Positions 9,981-21,082 of a stretch of 64,000 nt of DNA are shown one piece after another. Below the pieces are notes generated by a model. The model was not told where the DNA came from and ran no database searches. It worked only from the letters and a program-made list of their open reading frames with translations. This stretch comes from Mercurialis annua (Eukaryota; Streptophyta; Magnoliopsida; Malpighiales; Euphorbiaceae). The position numbers were made by a program, and so were the translations under genes. The DNA lies in the NCBI RefSeq assembly GCF_937616625.2, contig NC_065575.1:33231001-33295000 (forward strand), read 5' to 3'. Positions within the stretch are counted from its first letter, which is position 1. The number at the start of each line of letters is the position of its first letter.

Positions 9981-12257
9981 GGAAATTAGAAAAAATACTC
10001 TCTTTTTAAAAATAATATAATTTCCTACCTCAACAGAGAAAAGATAGAGAAAATATTCCAATATTTTAATATATTTATTTTTTTACTCTAACACCTATTT
10101 ATATTATAATTATACCTACTCATTATTATTATTTTACTCTAACTATATTATCAGTGATTCATAAGTGACAACTGTCACTTTTTTCCATTTTTCTCTCTTT
10201 TTCTTTCTTCTCCATGGCTTTCTTCTTCTCTGTTTTTTTTCTCGCCATTATTTTTCTTCATTTTTTTCTTTTTCTTCTTTTTCTTTATTTCTTGTTCATT
10301 TTTATTCTCTTACTTCTTCATCGTTAATTCATCGCTCCGTCGTCGTTCCGCCATCATCCCGCCGTCGCTCCGCCGTTTTTCATATTTGATTTTTGCGATT
10401 TTCCTCAACTCGTGTTGATTAATACTTCTTTTAACTTTCAGATCTAAATAAATTATTCTTGAATTTTCCCAATTCTAAATCTAAAAATCTGTATTAAAAA
10501 CGATTTTCTGCACAAAAAATGATTTTCTGCAAAAAAAATAGCTTCTGATGATCATATGAGTATCATCACTGCATTATCATGTAAGTATCATAACACTGCT
10601 GAGAAAATTGATTTTTTTACTAAAAAAACAGTGTCTGGTTATCATATGAATAACACTGTATTAACATATCGTTATCATAACATTATATGATTATGATAAG
10701 GTTATGATAATCCAAATGTACGATAATGATAATAGTATGATAATATTTTCATGATAATATAATGATAAGCTTATAACAGTACGATAATATGATACTTACA
10801 TGGAAAAAAATTACAGAAATAGTGTCATATGATAATGTTTTATCATATGATAACGAGATGATAATATTTATGGTACATATATGATAATATCTATGATAAT
10901 GTATGATAAAATAGTGTCTGATTATCATGTCGTTATCATAACACTAGAGTATGATAATTAGATGATAATGAATTATGATAAGGTTATGATAACTAAATGA
11001 TAACGTACGTGAAAATAAAATTACAAAAAGATTCATGACACCAGTATGATAACCAGATGATAATAAAATAATAAAGTTATAATAATAGTATGATAATATG
11101 ATACCTATATGTAAAAAGATTACAGAAAAATTATGATAATGAGATGATAATGTAAAGATGTATTATAATATGATACCTGTATGAAAAAAGTAATTACAAA
11201 AAAATTATGATAACGAGATGGTAATGTGAAGATAATAGTATGATAATATGATACTTGTATGAAAAAACAATTACAAAAATTTATGATAATAAGATGATAA
11301 GGTGAAGATAATAGTATGATAATATGATCTTATTATACTTCATTATCATATTATTTTCTTCACATTATCATCTCGTTATTATAATTTTTATGTAACTCTT
11401 TTCATATAGATATCATATTATCTTATTGTTATCATAATTTTATTATTATGTCGTTGTCATAACATTATCATTTAGGTACAATAATACATTATCATCTCGG
11501 TATCATATGATTATATTATGATAACGAGATGATAATACAGTGATAACAACATAAAAATCAAATTTTTTTGTAGAAAATCTTTCTTTATACAGTGTTATGA
11601 TAACAACATGATAATACAGTGATACTCATATGATAATCAGAGACTGTTTTTTTTTTATATAAAAAACTATTATTTTTTCAGCAGTGTTATGATAATCAGA
11701 TGCTGTTTTTTGTAGAAAATCGTTTTTTGTGCAGAAAATCGTTTTTTCATCATAATATCATTTTTCATACAGATTTTTAGATCTAAAATTAAAAAAAATT
11801 CAAAAGTAATTTATTTTATATATGAATGTTAAAAAATCGCAATAATCACCATGAACTAAAAAAATATGAATGAACAATGCAGCGACAATGGAGCAATGAA
11901 GAAACGGCGGCGAATCGATGAAGGAACGGTGAATAAAGAAAAATGGAGAAGAAAAAGGAAATAAAAAAGAAGAAGAAAATAACAAAGAAAAAAAGAAACA
12001 GAGAAGAAAAAGAAGAAGAAAAAGAAGAAAAAAAGAAGAAAAGAAAATAGGAGAAAGGAGAGAGAAATATAATAATATGACAGTTGTCATATGATAAGAG
12101 TAAAAAATTAATAAAAAGTAGGTATAATTATAATATAAACATGCATTAGAGTAAAAAAAATAAAAGCATTAGAATGATTAGATATTTTCTATATCTTTTC
12201 CTTATTGAGGTAGGAAATCAAATTATTTTAAAAAATAGAGTATTATCCTAATCTTCC
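9981..12257. mobile_element. large fold-back element, about 2.3 kb, probably MULE-type
   Basis: The two arms match over several hundred bases: GGAAATTAG…TTTCCTACCTCAA on the left and the complement on the right, then shared blocks tataattatacctact, gacaactgtca, a CT-rich tract with TTCTTCTTTTTC, and TTCATCG/CGCCG words. Flanks ttacttttga and ttactttttga look like a 10-11 bp duplication with one slip. The middle (about 10540-11760) is a degenerate array of TATGATAA/TTATCATA. The 74- and 96-residue frames in the arms are low-complexity Phe/Ser/Leu and not credible genes. Exact ends are uncertain by a few bases. Confidence 0.7.
10540..11760. repeat. degenerate ATGATAA/TTATCAT array in the fold-back core
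   Basis: Dozens of 'atgataa' and 'tatcat' words with irregular spacing; the strand of the word switches near 11335, so the array itself is roughly a large inverted repeat. Confidence 0.75.
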
Positions 12258-12409
12258 CTTTACTTTTTGATATCTTATAATTTATAATATATTTTATATT
12301 TTTATCTAAATGGTTGAACCGACGGTTGAACCAGTTCAACCGGTTGAACCTTGAACCAGTGGACATTCCGGTTCTGCCAGCGGTCTGGGTTTTAAAACAT
12401 TCCTAAAAG

Positions 12410-13385
12410 TATAATTTACAACAGAATAAGAATACAATAAGTTTGAAATGAAACTTAATACAGATTACAAGTAAATAAAATAACAAACTCTCATTACAGA
12501 ATTTGAAAGGCAAATTACATCCAATTCCAAGTATCCAACAACTTAACTAATTAAGTAGCAAAAATTAAAGAACTACAAATTAAGTCTGCTATATTACAGT
12601 AATTGAAAAATCAAACTAAATGTAAAGTAAAAGTTAAAAAAATTAGGTGTTAATTATTAGATCAAAAGTCAGTCTCAGTTTCAGAATTGGGGCTAGGAAC
12701 CATAGAATCAAGGGGCTTCCATACATATGCCATGAAGATAAAACAAAAGAGGAACACAAATTAGTAACTAAAAGTAGCAAGAACACAAAATCTAAAAATA
12801 AATCTACAAATCAAAAACCCTAATTGCCTGTACTTGTAAAATTAAAGCCAAACACGAAAGGGGTTCCAAAAATCCCTAGTTCATAACATGGAAGAAAGAA
12901 AAAAAATCACGTCAGTTACACATATAACGAAGAAATAGTAAACAACAGGATTACAGAGTAGGAACAAGGACAAAGTGAATAAGGGTATTACCTGATAATC
13001 TAATGAACAAGCATAAATCCCACGTTTTGAACATGAAAATGAAAAAAGATTATCAATTAGACAGAAATCAAAAAATTAAGACATAAAAATTGAAATTAAA
13101 CCTCTAATACAACGGATAATCGAAGATATACTCACACAATCTTCACCAAGTAGTGTATTGTGTAAGATTTAAGAGTCAATCACTAATAAACTGAGAGAAA
13201 ATACAATTTAGGGTTAGGGTTTATAGGAGAGCGAGAGTCTGAGGAAAAGAAAGAGAGGCTGGCTGTGCTAGAAAGGAGAGGAAAATGATTAGGGTTAGGT
13301 AAAAAATTAAAGAGGGTTTAAATATGGAATGCTGGGCGTCGCCGTTTTAGAGGAGAATAGGGTAATTAAAACGACGTAGTTTAGG
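12410..13385 (-). pseudogene. gene-like fragment captured in the outer hAT element (promoter/5' UTR-like and 3' exon-like parts)
   Basis: On the minus strand, 13385 to 12960 looks like the start of a plant housekeeping gene: a TATA-like atatttaaa, a CT-rich leader with AAACCCTAACCCTAA (a telo-box motif common in translation-related genes), then a stretch that could be a leader intron. Farther on, 12738-12665 reads a short frame ending VPSPNSETETDF and a stop. No known domain is recognisable and the parent gene cannot be named. Position between the inner element and the outer element's terminal zone suggests capture by the transposon. Weak evidence. Confidence 0.3.
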
Positions 13386-13576
13386 GGATTTCGGTCTGTT
13401 CGGTTATTCGGTCGGTTCGGTTTTAAAATTCCTAAAACCAAATCATTAACCGAAATCCAAATTACCCTTATTTACAAACCAAACCAATCCGAAATCACCA
13501 AACAACCGAAAACCACACTAAATTTTGGTTCGGTTCAGTCCGATTTTTCGGTTTGGTTCGGTTTCTGCTCACCCCT

Positions 13577-14234
13577 ACTCATTGTATCTTATATTCGGAC
13601 CCTTGATTGTTTTTGCCTATTCTCTAAATTGTAGTGTAGACACTTATTTTCGGACAGGTAAAAAGTGACAAAGAACTGAAGCGTCCAATGATAATTTCCA
13701 GAGAAATCCGTCCGGGTGATGAGTTTTCGATTTACTTGCGCACAGTTGCAAACTTGAAAATTAAAACATAGGAGTATTGAAGTTTGGTTTTGAATTTTAT
13801 AAGGATAGTTCAGTTTAGTTCTAACAACTTACACATTGAACCAAATCGAGCAGAACCAAACTGAGGTCACTCCAAGTGAATACTTATAAAATAAGAGCAC
13901 TTAAAATATTAGCTTAAAATAGAAACTTTTTATATATTTGGGACAACTTAAAATAAAAATATTTTCTATTATTATAAAATGAGGGATTAATTTTAAAATT
14001 TTGGAGATTCCATTGTGAATTTTGCCATTATCACTCAACTCCCCTTACGCTTCTCGATAATATCACCCTTGAATACCAAATTAATATCCATAACTAGAGC
14101 TCTGTTTGAGACTTTGAGAGACTAACTTTTAGTTATTAATTTAGTTTTTCAATGCGGGAAGCTTAACAGTCTATTACTACTAATATTCAAATGTTGGAAA
14201 CCAAGAGACTCCTTAGTGTTGAAGTTTCTGAGTC
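13577..14234. other. spacer and upstream region of copy B
   Basis: No gene. The part from about 14010 (gccattatcactcaac…cgcttctcgataata) matches the upstream region of copy A near 4380-4430 and of copy C near 28360-28410. Confidence 0.5.
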
Positions 14235-14242
14235 TATATATA
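14235..14242 (+). promoter_or_regulatory. TATA box of copy B
   Basis: TATATATA in the context tctatatata, 91 bp upstream of the ATG at 14333 and equivalent to the box at 4565 of copy A. Confidence 0.6.
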
Positions 14243-14332
14243 TTCATATTCCATGCACTCAATTATGAAATTAACCCACATTATTATTTCTTCTCTATTC
14301 TCTGAGACAAACAACACAGTACTTGTAAAAAA

Positions 14333-15379
14333 ATGGATCGAAAGGAGCAAGTAGTTAACAGGCGCTCTCAACGTCAGGTAATCGAGGGTAAAGAGACATG
14401 TTTCTTCTACACAAGCGATACGGGAAAAACTGCTGACAAAGTGTTTCAGCTGGCTCTTAATATTGCGAATGAATCTGCGTCAGATAATATCAGAATCACA
14501 GCTCTAGCTTCTTTGATTTGTCTGGTTGTTCCCGGTTTCAAGGACGACCTTTTGAGCATCCTTGAAAATTTAGGAATCGAACCTGAAGAGCTCTCACTGC
14601 CATCAAATCTTTCAAAGCTTGGTGCTATGTCAGTTGATTTCGACGTGGAGCTTGATTGGCCCATTGTTCAGCTTTACTTCGGCTGTATCGTGCTGCTACT
14701 CTTCAAAAACATCAACCAAGGTGGATACCAGGATTATATGAGAAAGCGAATAAGAGCTATGCAAGGTGTACGTGGTCTAAATTGGCTGCCACCACTAAGC
14801 AATCCATTCAACTTCAGGGCAGCCAACACTATTCGCGTCCGATTTGGTTCATTGTCTCCCTTCAAAGGCGAAGTTATCGGTTTGCTATTAAACGGATTTA
14901 CGAAGAAATCAAAATCATCCTTTCATCATCTTGCCACATACTTGCTCGGCTTTCTAGCTTGGTCAGACATGTACTGCATTAAGTGCATTTTTGACACATT
15001 GGTCCAATTCGAATCGCCTATACTTAACGATCCTCGCATCCGGCACGAGGCAATCAATGTCAACAATGCAGTCGAAGAGATTTGCCAAGCTAAGTGTCCT
15101 CAGTTTTACCCTTTCTTCGAAGGATTGAACAATCGGAGTATTTTGGATAGGAGCAAATTTCCGATCCTGTTTGCCGTGGCACAAAAGATTGAGAAAAGGA
15201 GACAGAGTTTAGCTGGGACTCGTACAAACAATTTTAGTATCCAAGGTGGTCAGGAGAATGAGCTGGTAACTGCTTTATACAATGATCATGTTGCTGCTGA
15301 GGCCAAGGGACCTCCTCCCCCAATTATTGTTGAAGCTATCCATTTCCTATTCAACATGGAATGGCCTCCTCATGTTTGA
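14333..15379 (+). CDS. unrecognised intronless family protein, copy B (longest, apparently intact)
   Basis: A single-exon frame of 348 residues with no internal stop. The ATG follows a leader (…acaacacagtacttg) close to that of copy A. It starts with a short basic stretch, then KETCFFYTSD near residue 20. A helical-looking N-terminal half contains ALASLICLVVPGF, LPSNLSKL and LDWPIVQLYFGCIVLLLFKN. A basic R-K-R-I-R-A-M lies near residue 140, RVRFGSLSPFKGEVI near 170, SPILNDPRIRHEA near 230, and FPILFAVAQKIEKRR near 280; the tail is Pro-rich (GPPPP). By eye it is roughly 60% identical to copy A over the shared part. The hydrophobic GCIVLLLF stretch is too short for a clear membrane span. I do not recognise the family. 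Size, intronless state and block layout would fit an endogenised rhabdovirus- or varicosavirus-type nucleoprotein, but a lineage-specific plant protein is equally possible. Confidence 0.7.
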   Translation: MDRKEQVVNRRSQRQVIEGKETCFFYTSDTGKTADKVFQLALNIANESASDNIRITALASLICLVVPGFKDDLLSILENLGIEPEELSLPSNLSKLGAMSVDFDVELDWPIVQLYFGCIVLLLFKNINQGGYQDYMRKRIRAMQGVRGLNWLPPLSNPFNFRAANTIRVRFGSLSPFKGEVIGLLLNGFTKKSKSSFHHLATYLLGFLAWSDMYCIKCIFDTLVQFESPILNDPRIRHEAINVNNAVEEICQAKCPQFYPFFEGLNNRSILDRSKFPILFAVAQKIEKRRQSLAGTRTNNFSIQGGQENELVTALYNDHVAAEAKGPPPPIIVEAIHFLFNMEWPPHV

Positions 15380-16020
15380 TTGGATATTTTTTTGTTTATG
15401 ATTTTAATGTTATGCTTAATTTATTTAACTAGAGCTCTGCCAATCTTTTTCCATCAGTTATTTAAAAAAGGCAATTACTGTTAATTTTCAATGTTGTTAT
15501 GTTACTGTGTTATACACCAAATTGTGGCGGGTTGCTTAGAAAACTATTGTGCCTGCTATTTTTAACCCGTAATGCGACTTCTAATGACTATGTCTCAAGT
15601 TGAATGTAGCTCAGTTCAGCCCCCAATCCAAAGCTATGCTGATGTGATAATTCAAGACTTACCGTCGACACAATTAGCTGAAATTTCTGAAAAAGCCTGA
15701 ATTGTTCAATCTAAAAAGTCTCATAATATATCTTTCGTAGTCTTGATTTGTTTCTCTTAAGTGAGAATGTTGCAGGTGCAGATTCAGCCCATAGCAACCC
15801 AAACATTATTGACAATGTGGATTTGGTTCTTAAACAATCTTCTGAATCTATATTGTTTTGTAAATTTGGTTGCTAGTGATAAAAAAGGATTCATAATTAT
15901 TTTTGGTAAAGACATTTTTGAATAATAAAGCTAAAAAATCATCCCCAACTCAAACAGCAAGCCTCACCTTATACATCAAACCAATAAACAAAACAAGACT
16001 AATGTAAACCAAATTTTTGA
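15380..16020. other. 3' flank of copy B and spacer
   Basis: 15429-15464 (tagagctctgccaat…catcagttatt) matches 29213-29246 downstream of copy C, so the duplicated unit extends past the stop codon. Nothing else is recognised. Confidence 0.5.
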
Positions 16021-16142
16021 TGAGATGAGTTAACTTAAGTGGCAGGAGCGCTTAATCAAAGACCGATAGGGTTCAAGTTTCGAGTTATCACAAGAGTAAG
16101 GTGATTTTCTATAATTTTCATTGAAGAAAGAAGAGAAAAAAA
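16021..16142 (+). mobile_element. possible SINE fragment
   Basis: TGGCAGGAGCGCTTAATC followed 20-odd bases later by GGTTCAAGTTTCGAG resembles the A and B boxes of a tRNA-derived SINE, and the segment ends in an A-rich run at about 16130-16142. Spacing is roughly right, but the boxes are imperfect and no target duplication was found. Confidence 0.3.
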
Positions 16143-16303
16143 TCAACTTTCTATATCAATTCTGATAAGCTTGCAGGAACAGAGGGAAACAACACTTCCT
16201 AGCAAACACTTTTAAAAAACATCCTGGCAAATCCAAGCTTGGATCATCCCTGCATTAAGCAAACCATTCTAAAAATTGAGTTTCTTACTTCCTCTCGAAA
16301 TGT

Positions 16304-17008
16304 TTTTTTTAACGGAGATATTCATTGAAGACCAAGATTAAAGTACAAACATGCAAGCCATGCAACAACAAGCAAATACATGGTCTTCTAAATACTCTAA
16401 TCTAACAATAAAATATGAAACAATAAAAAATACAAGCCAAATATAATAATCGGAAAAAAAATTAAACCGAATCCCGCTAACAAACCATCTTGGCGTACAA
16501 CAAAGAACAAAGTTCCGTTGGACGGGTGATCTCGTCCGACTATACCGATAAACTGCTTGATCTTTAAAGTTTCAATTTTTTCACAACATGTTCTTCACAA
16601 TAAATCAACTAATTAGAAAACTATCAACAAAAATAAAAATAAATATTAAAATAAACAACCAAACTGAAATATTGAAGACAAACTTCAATATTTTAAGGTT
16701 CAATGAACATCATCTAAACAAGATCTTGACATGCAAATCAAAAAGACATCAAAAAATTTTGTTTGGATTATAGATCCTTAACATTATCTTGAAAAGACAA
16801 GGTTTTTTAGAAAGCTTCAAAAAATGAACCTTCAAAAACACAAAACAAACTTCATCTATAGAGTAATTATTGAAGATAAAAATATATTAAAATATAAAAT
16901 AAAGAAAAAAATTGGAGGAGGTGGTTTTTCGGCCTCTAAACTATGAATGTTAGTTAGGAATTAGAGAGAAGAGAGATAATTTTTTTAGAGAGAGAAAGAA
17001 TTGTTGGG
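16304..17008 (-). mobile_element. LINE-derived retroinsertion, 705 bp, with 15-bp TSD
   Basis: TTCCTCTCGAAATGT is repeated exactly at 16289-16303 and 17009-17023. The left edge is a T-run followed by aacggagatattcattga, i.e. a minus-strand poly(A) after a LINE-type 3' end; the same 3'-end motif follows the T-run at 30369 in another insertion here. The right part, read on the minus strand, is CT-rich like a 5' leader. No conserved protein domain is seen, so it is probably a short non-autonomous or internally deleted copy. Confidence 0.75.
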
Positions 17009-17062
17009 TTCCTCTCGAAATGTGGTAGATAGTAAAAATAAAAGCAATCCTGATAATTATTA

Positions 17063-17724
17063 CTCCATCCGTCCCGTTTAAGAAGTCTCATATTTCATTT
17101 TGGGATGTCCCATTTAAACAGTCCCATTACTATTTTTAGGATGTTTTTCTATTGAATACCCTATTTTACCGGATATTAAACTCTTTAGGTCACTAGACTT
17201 TTCTCAAATTACAGAAAGGTCACTAAAAAAACTTTTGTTACAAAATGGTTATTAAACTATACCTTTTATTACAAAGGGGTTCAGCCATATAAAACGTTGC
17301 GTTTTACGCAAAAACGCAACATTTATACTTACGTGGCAAGCCAAAATTACAAAGAGGAACATAGTTCAGTGACCTTTTTGTAATAAAAGGTATTATCCGA
17401 TTACTTTTTTGTAATTCACAAAAAGTTTAATCTTCATTTTATAACGACATAAACATTTTTGTAATAAAAGGTATTGTTCAATGACTATTTTGTAACAAAA
17501 GTTTTTTTAGTGACCTTTCTGTAATTTGAGTGAAGTCCAATGATCTACAGAGTTTAATATCCCTATTTTACCCTTATTTTAGTTATCTCAGATGAGCTCT
17601 ATAGAAAATTCAACTATCATTAATAAGGGTAAAACATGAAAAAACATGAAAAGACGAGAATAATTAATATTTTTTTAATCTGTGTGTAAAGTCAAATGGG
17701 ACTTTTAAAATGGGACGGAGGGAG
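17063..17724. mobile_element. Stowaway (Tc1/mariner) MITE split by a MULE MITE
   Basis: Termini CTCCATCCGTCCC and GGGACGGAGGGAG with TA on each side (17061-17062, 17725-17726) are diagnostic of Stowaway. Without the 392-bp insertion at 17171-17562 it would be about 260 bp, close to the other copies here. Confidence 0.9.
17171..17562. mobile_element. MULE-type MITE nested in the Stowaway element, perfect 10-bp TSD
   Basis: Starts GGATATTAAACTCTTTAGG and ends with its near complement (…AGAGTTTAATATCC). CTATTTTACC occurs on both sides (17161-17170 and 17563-17572). Inverted repeats exceed 110 bp; the core has the palindromic pair AACGTTGCGTTTT / AAAAACGCAAC. Confidence 0.9.
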
Positions 17725-18447
17725 TAATTTTTTCTTGCTAAACGAGGACCATTTCCACCTCCAACTAACATCAACTGAATCAATCAAACAAGACACGTTT
17801 CATCAGGATGCAACCTCAACACTTTTAGCTTTTTACTTATGAACTTCTACCTTATTGCAAGCCAAACTATAAAACATAAAAAAATCATTTTACAAGTATT
17901 AGAAGTGGGCTTAGGTTCAACAAATACTTAATAACATAAATTCAATTATATTTTTATTTTTTAATATTGTGGGATTATCTTCCCCAATTAATGCAATCAT
18001 CCATTGGATCCGGAAAATGCCAATTAGCAATGTTTTGAAAACCAAAATGTATAAAATTTCAAGAGACAGAAAACTGGTCAAATTCGGGTTTGACCAAAAA
18101 AAATCGGTTATTCATCAAAACCGGTGAAATTCGGTTTTTAGAAGTACGCATGCAAATGTACTATTTTTTTCAAATATTTTAACAGTCAACCCTCTAATAA
18201 TTAATATACACAGTGGATCAAAAATTTATTAATTATTGGAATTATTAATTTATTAAATTTATATATAAAATATTATAGAAAATATAAAAAATATTTTAAA
18301 ACATCTACATTCGTATATCTAATATTAATGTTAAATTATAAAAAAAACCAACTAAATACACTTCACAATCACTCAATATAAAAAAAATAACTTGTATTCA
18401 AATTAAAAAAAAAATATCAATTTTATAATAAATCAAAAAATAATTAT
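17725..18447. other. spacer with one degenerate hAT-element end
   Basis: 18028-18160 carries AGCAATGTTTTGAAAACC and CGGTT-rich words like the left end of the element at 3414, but no right end was found. The rest is AT-rich without recognisable content. Confidence 0.45.
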
Positions 18448-18848
18448 TGATGGAGTCTCCTTTTGATCCGATTATGTGACCTGCAAAACAAGGTAGAAAC
18501 TAACCGGACAGTGGTTATCCGATTAACTCTCCGATGCTAAAGTCAGTATTGAGTTTTGAGCAGAGTTTTTAGTATATATTGTAGTTGTGTGATTAGGCAT
18601 ACCTCAAACTCCTTTTATAATAGATGATTGTATATCTTGTTGAGTTGTAATATGAAGGTGAATCCTATTTTGTAGGTTTTGACCCTGATTAGGAGTGATA
18701 TTCATTATTCAGACATGAGTCCTATTTAGGAACGTCTTCCTCAATAGTCTCGTCTTCCTAAGTTGGAGGTTATCTTCCTAAGTTGAAGTTTGTGTCCAAA
18801 TAGAAAAGATACTCAAGAATATAGGCAGATTTGACAATCTGTCTGAAT

Positions 18849-18853
18849 CCCGG
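18849..18853 (+). repeat. target site duplication, left (CCCGG)
   Basis: The same five bases follow the right LTR at 25087-25091. Confidence 0.9.
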
Positions 18854-21066
18854 TGTAATACCCCAATTATTTTAAGATAAATAAATCGTGCCACGTGTCG
18901 TAATTTCCGATAAGTTAAATTAAGAAGAATTTAATTTAATTTTATCGGGAATTTAGAATAATGTTTGTAAAGCGGATTAGTGGGATTTAAGGAATTTAAT
19001 ATTGAAAATTTGGACGTGGAGGCATTTTGGGGCTAAATCGTAAATTTTGAAAAAGTTTAGGGGCTAAAGTGCAAATTAGCCGATTAAGCCTCGAAAATAG
19101 GAATTTGAGGATTTTAACGGAAATATTATATTTTGAGATAGTATTATTTATTGGATATGAATAATACGTATATGATTTAATAGAAAGATTAATTGAATAA
19201 GTTTTGGATTAAATTGAAACATTTAAAAAGTTTCAAGGATCAAAGTGTACTTTAGCCGGATTGTATATATCTTCCAACTCCTTCTCTATGAAGGTATCAG
19301 ATCACCATTATCATTTCATTTCTTTCTCTCGCTCGCCGTTTCAATTACGTTCCGTCGTCCGATCGCCGTTTCTCGTCCGTTTCTGACGTTTCTTAACTCG
19401 AATTGATCGTATTCCAGTGGCGTATCACGGTAAGCTTGACGTTTTATCGTTTGGACGGATATATTTTGAGTTATATCGATTCAAAGTTTTAGGCCACGAA
19501 ACGATTTTATCGTTTTATCGATTATAGGATCGTTTTTGGATGTTTAGATGTTAGATTAAGCGTTTTGGATGAGTTAGGATCGTTTTTATATAGTAAGCAC
19601 GTCGGATATCGGAAAGCTCGTCGAAAAGTTGAGCCAGGGTGAAAACCCGCTACTGTGCGATCGCACAGTGCTGTGCGAACGCACAGTCTTGAAGGACTGT
19701 GCGAACGCACAGTCATGTGTGCGAACGCACAGTCCACTGTGCGAACGCACAGTGAGACGTGCGCTCGCACAGTGTTTGGCCGATCGATATATTTTGGGTA
19801 TTTGCTCGCCTACGCGTAGAATTATCGGAATTGATTAGTTTATCGGTTAACTATCGATTAGTAAACGAGTTACGTGTGTGTTTATACCTCGAGTCTAGAA
19901 TGTCTATCGGGTTAGAGTCTCACTCGAGTCATGATTGTCTGTTTCTTAGGTCCGACAAGGCAACCGGCTACTGGACAAGGAGCTTGACGGAGGTCGTGTA
20001 ATAAAGTTTTTGGGGAAAAAGCAAGCAGTGAGTTTATATGTGTTTACTTTTGATGTATTGAAAATACATTGCTTTTAAACGTAAAATGATTTATATGAAT
20101 TGCATAACACGAATTGTTATCGAAAATGCTTTGTATGAAATACATGCATCATTATCTTGAAACCAGTATAGATCTGATGAAACATGCTTTCCTATTGGGC
20201 GGCAATAGGAACTACGTGATCACTAGTTAAGTTCAAGTTGTATACTCCTTCGGTTGTGTTTGAAAATGTTTTGTTTGTTTGAATACGAAATTCATATCGA
20301 TCGATCGTTGGACTTTGAGATGGACAATCACCTTGGTTGAACTATCCCGGGACTGTACCAAATGGTATTGGTTGATCTGGTTGAACTATCCCGCAACCTA
20401 CCAGCAAGATTAAGATATATCGTTTTGTTTGAAAGAAAGAATTTGGTTTTGATAATTCGATGAATCAAGGATTAGGGTTTCAATCGGAAGTTATATTTGG
20501 ATGCATATGAATGAATGATTTATTGCATTGTTTTGTTTTATAGAATACTCAACTGTAAACTTATGAACTCACTCAGTTTCGACTGACCCCGTTGTTATAA
20601 CCATTTTTCAGGTATATAGTCTTTTGACGTGACAGGCTTCTATTCTTGCTTCAGAAGTCTGCTTAGAAGTATGTATAGAAAAAGTATGTATCAGTAGTGC
20701 TGCAGTAGACCAGTCCTAGATATGTATATAGTTTTGTCAAACGGTCTAATGTATATTTATACTCTGATGTTTGTAAACTTGAATGGTGTTACTGCGCTTT
20801 AAACCGTTTGTTTTTGGTGTGCGAAACAGGGCAATGCTTGATGTGGCATCGCATTGTAAGACCCTAGTTTCTATAGATGGTTTTCAGAAAATGTACATAG
20901 ATGTTTAATATCTTATCGTTAAAAAGCTTTTCTGAAAACACTTACTTGTTTATATCGCAATAAGTTTGTAGTGGTTTTAGGCTTGCTACGGGTTTCGGAG
21001 CTACCACTCCCATTCCCTAGCGCCGGTCGCGGCTCGAGTTTCGAGGATGGAAATCGGGTCGTGACA
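18854..21066 (+). repeat. 5' LTR of the TR-GAG element
   Basis: Begins TGTAATACCCC and ends GGTCGTGACA. It contains an ABRE/G-box-like GCCACGTGTC at 18890-18899, a six-unit palindrome cluster at 19652-19774, and two copies of GGTTGAACTATCCCG near 20340 and 20380. The 60-90 residue frames inside are not genes. Confidence 0.95.
19652..19774. repeat. palindrome cluster in the 5' LTR
   Basis: Six units of type CTGTGCGAACGCACAG, the first a perfect CTGTGCGATCGCACAG and the last GTGCGCTCGCAC, in 123 bp. Each unit is self-complementary around a CG-containing centre. Identical cluster in the 3' LTR at 23672-23794. Confidence 0.9.
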
Positions 21067-21070
21067 ATGT

Positions 21071-21082
21071 TGGTATCAGAGC
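21071..21082 (+). other. primer binding site (initiator tRNA-Met)
   Basis: TGGTATCAGAGC, complementary to the 3' end of plant initiator tRNA-Met, starts 5 bases after the end of the 5' LTR. Confidence 0.9.

Larger units (their letters stand above)
7983..12401. mobile_element. inner hAT-type element (CAGTGTTTT termini) carrying three nested insertions
   Basis: Left end CAGTGTTTTCAAACCCGGAC pairs with the right end GGTTTTAAAACATT. Flanking 8-mers CATAAAAG (7975-7982) and CCTAAAAG (12402-12409) match at 7 of 8. CCGGTT/AACCGG-rich subterminal zones match those of the element at 3414-4345. Without its insertions it would be about 750 bp. Confidence 0.7.
7694..13576. mobile_element. outer hAT-like element of a nested cluster, GGTGAGCA termini
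   Basis: The left end, about 7694, reads GGTGAGCATCGGTCGG then repeated TTCGGTT words. The right end, about 13540-13576, is the complement (…GGTTTCTGCTCACCCC). Both subterminal zones are rich in AACCGAA/TTCGGTT. Flanks ccctcatt and tactcatt agree at 6 of 8 positions. Most of the length is a second hAT-like element (7983-12401), itself carrying three further insertions. About 290 bp on the left and 1170 bp on the right belong to this outer element. Boundaries are good to a few bases only. Confidence 0.6.

Noticed and set aside
10165..10389. 74-residue frame rich in Phe, Leu and Ser
   Set aside because: Lies in the CT-rich arm of a fold-back element; low complexity, and the opposite arm gives a similar frame on the other strand.
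4635..15379. FRIGIDA-like or other known plant family for the intronless genes
   Set aside because: I compared the motifs from memory with FRIGIDA-like and other plant families and found no convincing shared landmark, so no name was given.
19652..19774. CRISPR-like array of repeats
   Set aside because: Units are palindromic with spacers of only a few bases, inside a plant LTR; no spacer/repeat regularity and no cas genes.
19629..20001. 69- and 80-residue frames in the LTR, repeated at 23649-24021
   Set aside because: Identical in both LTRs because the LTRs are identical; they come from the palindrome cluster and have no start context or domain.
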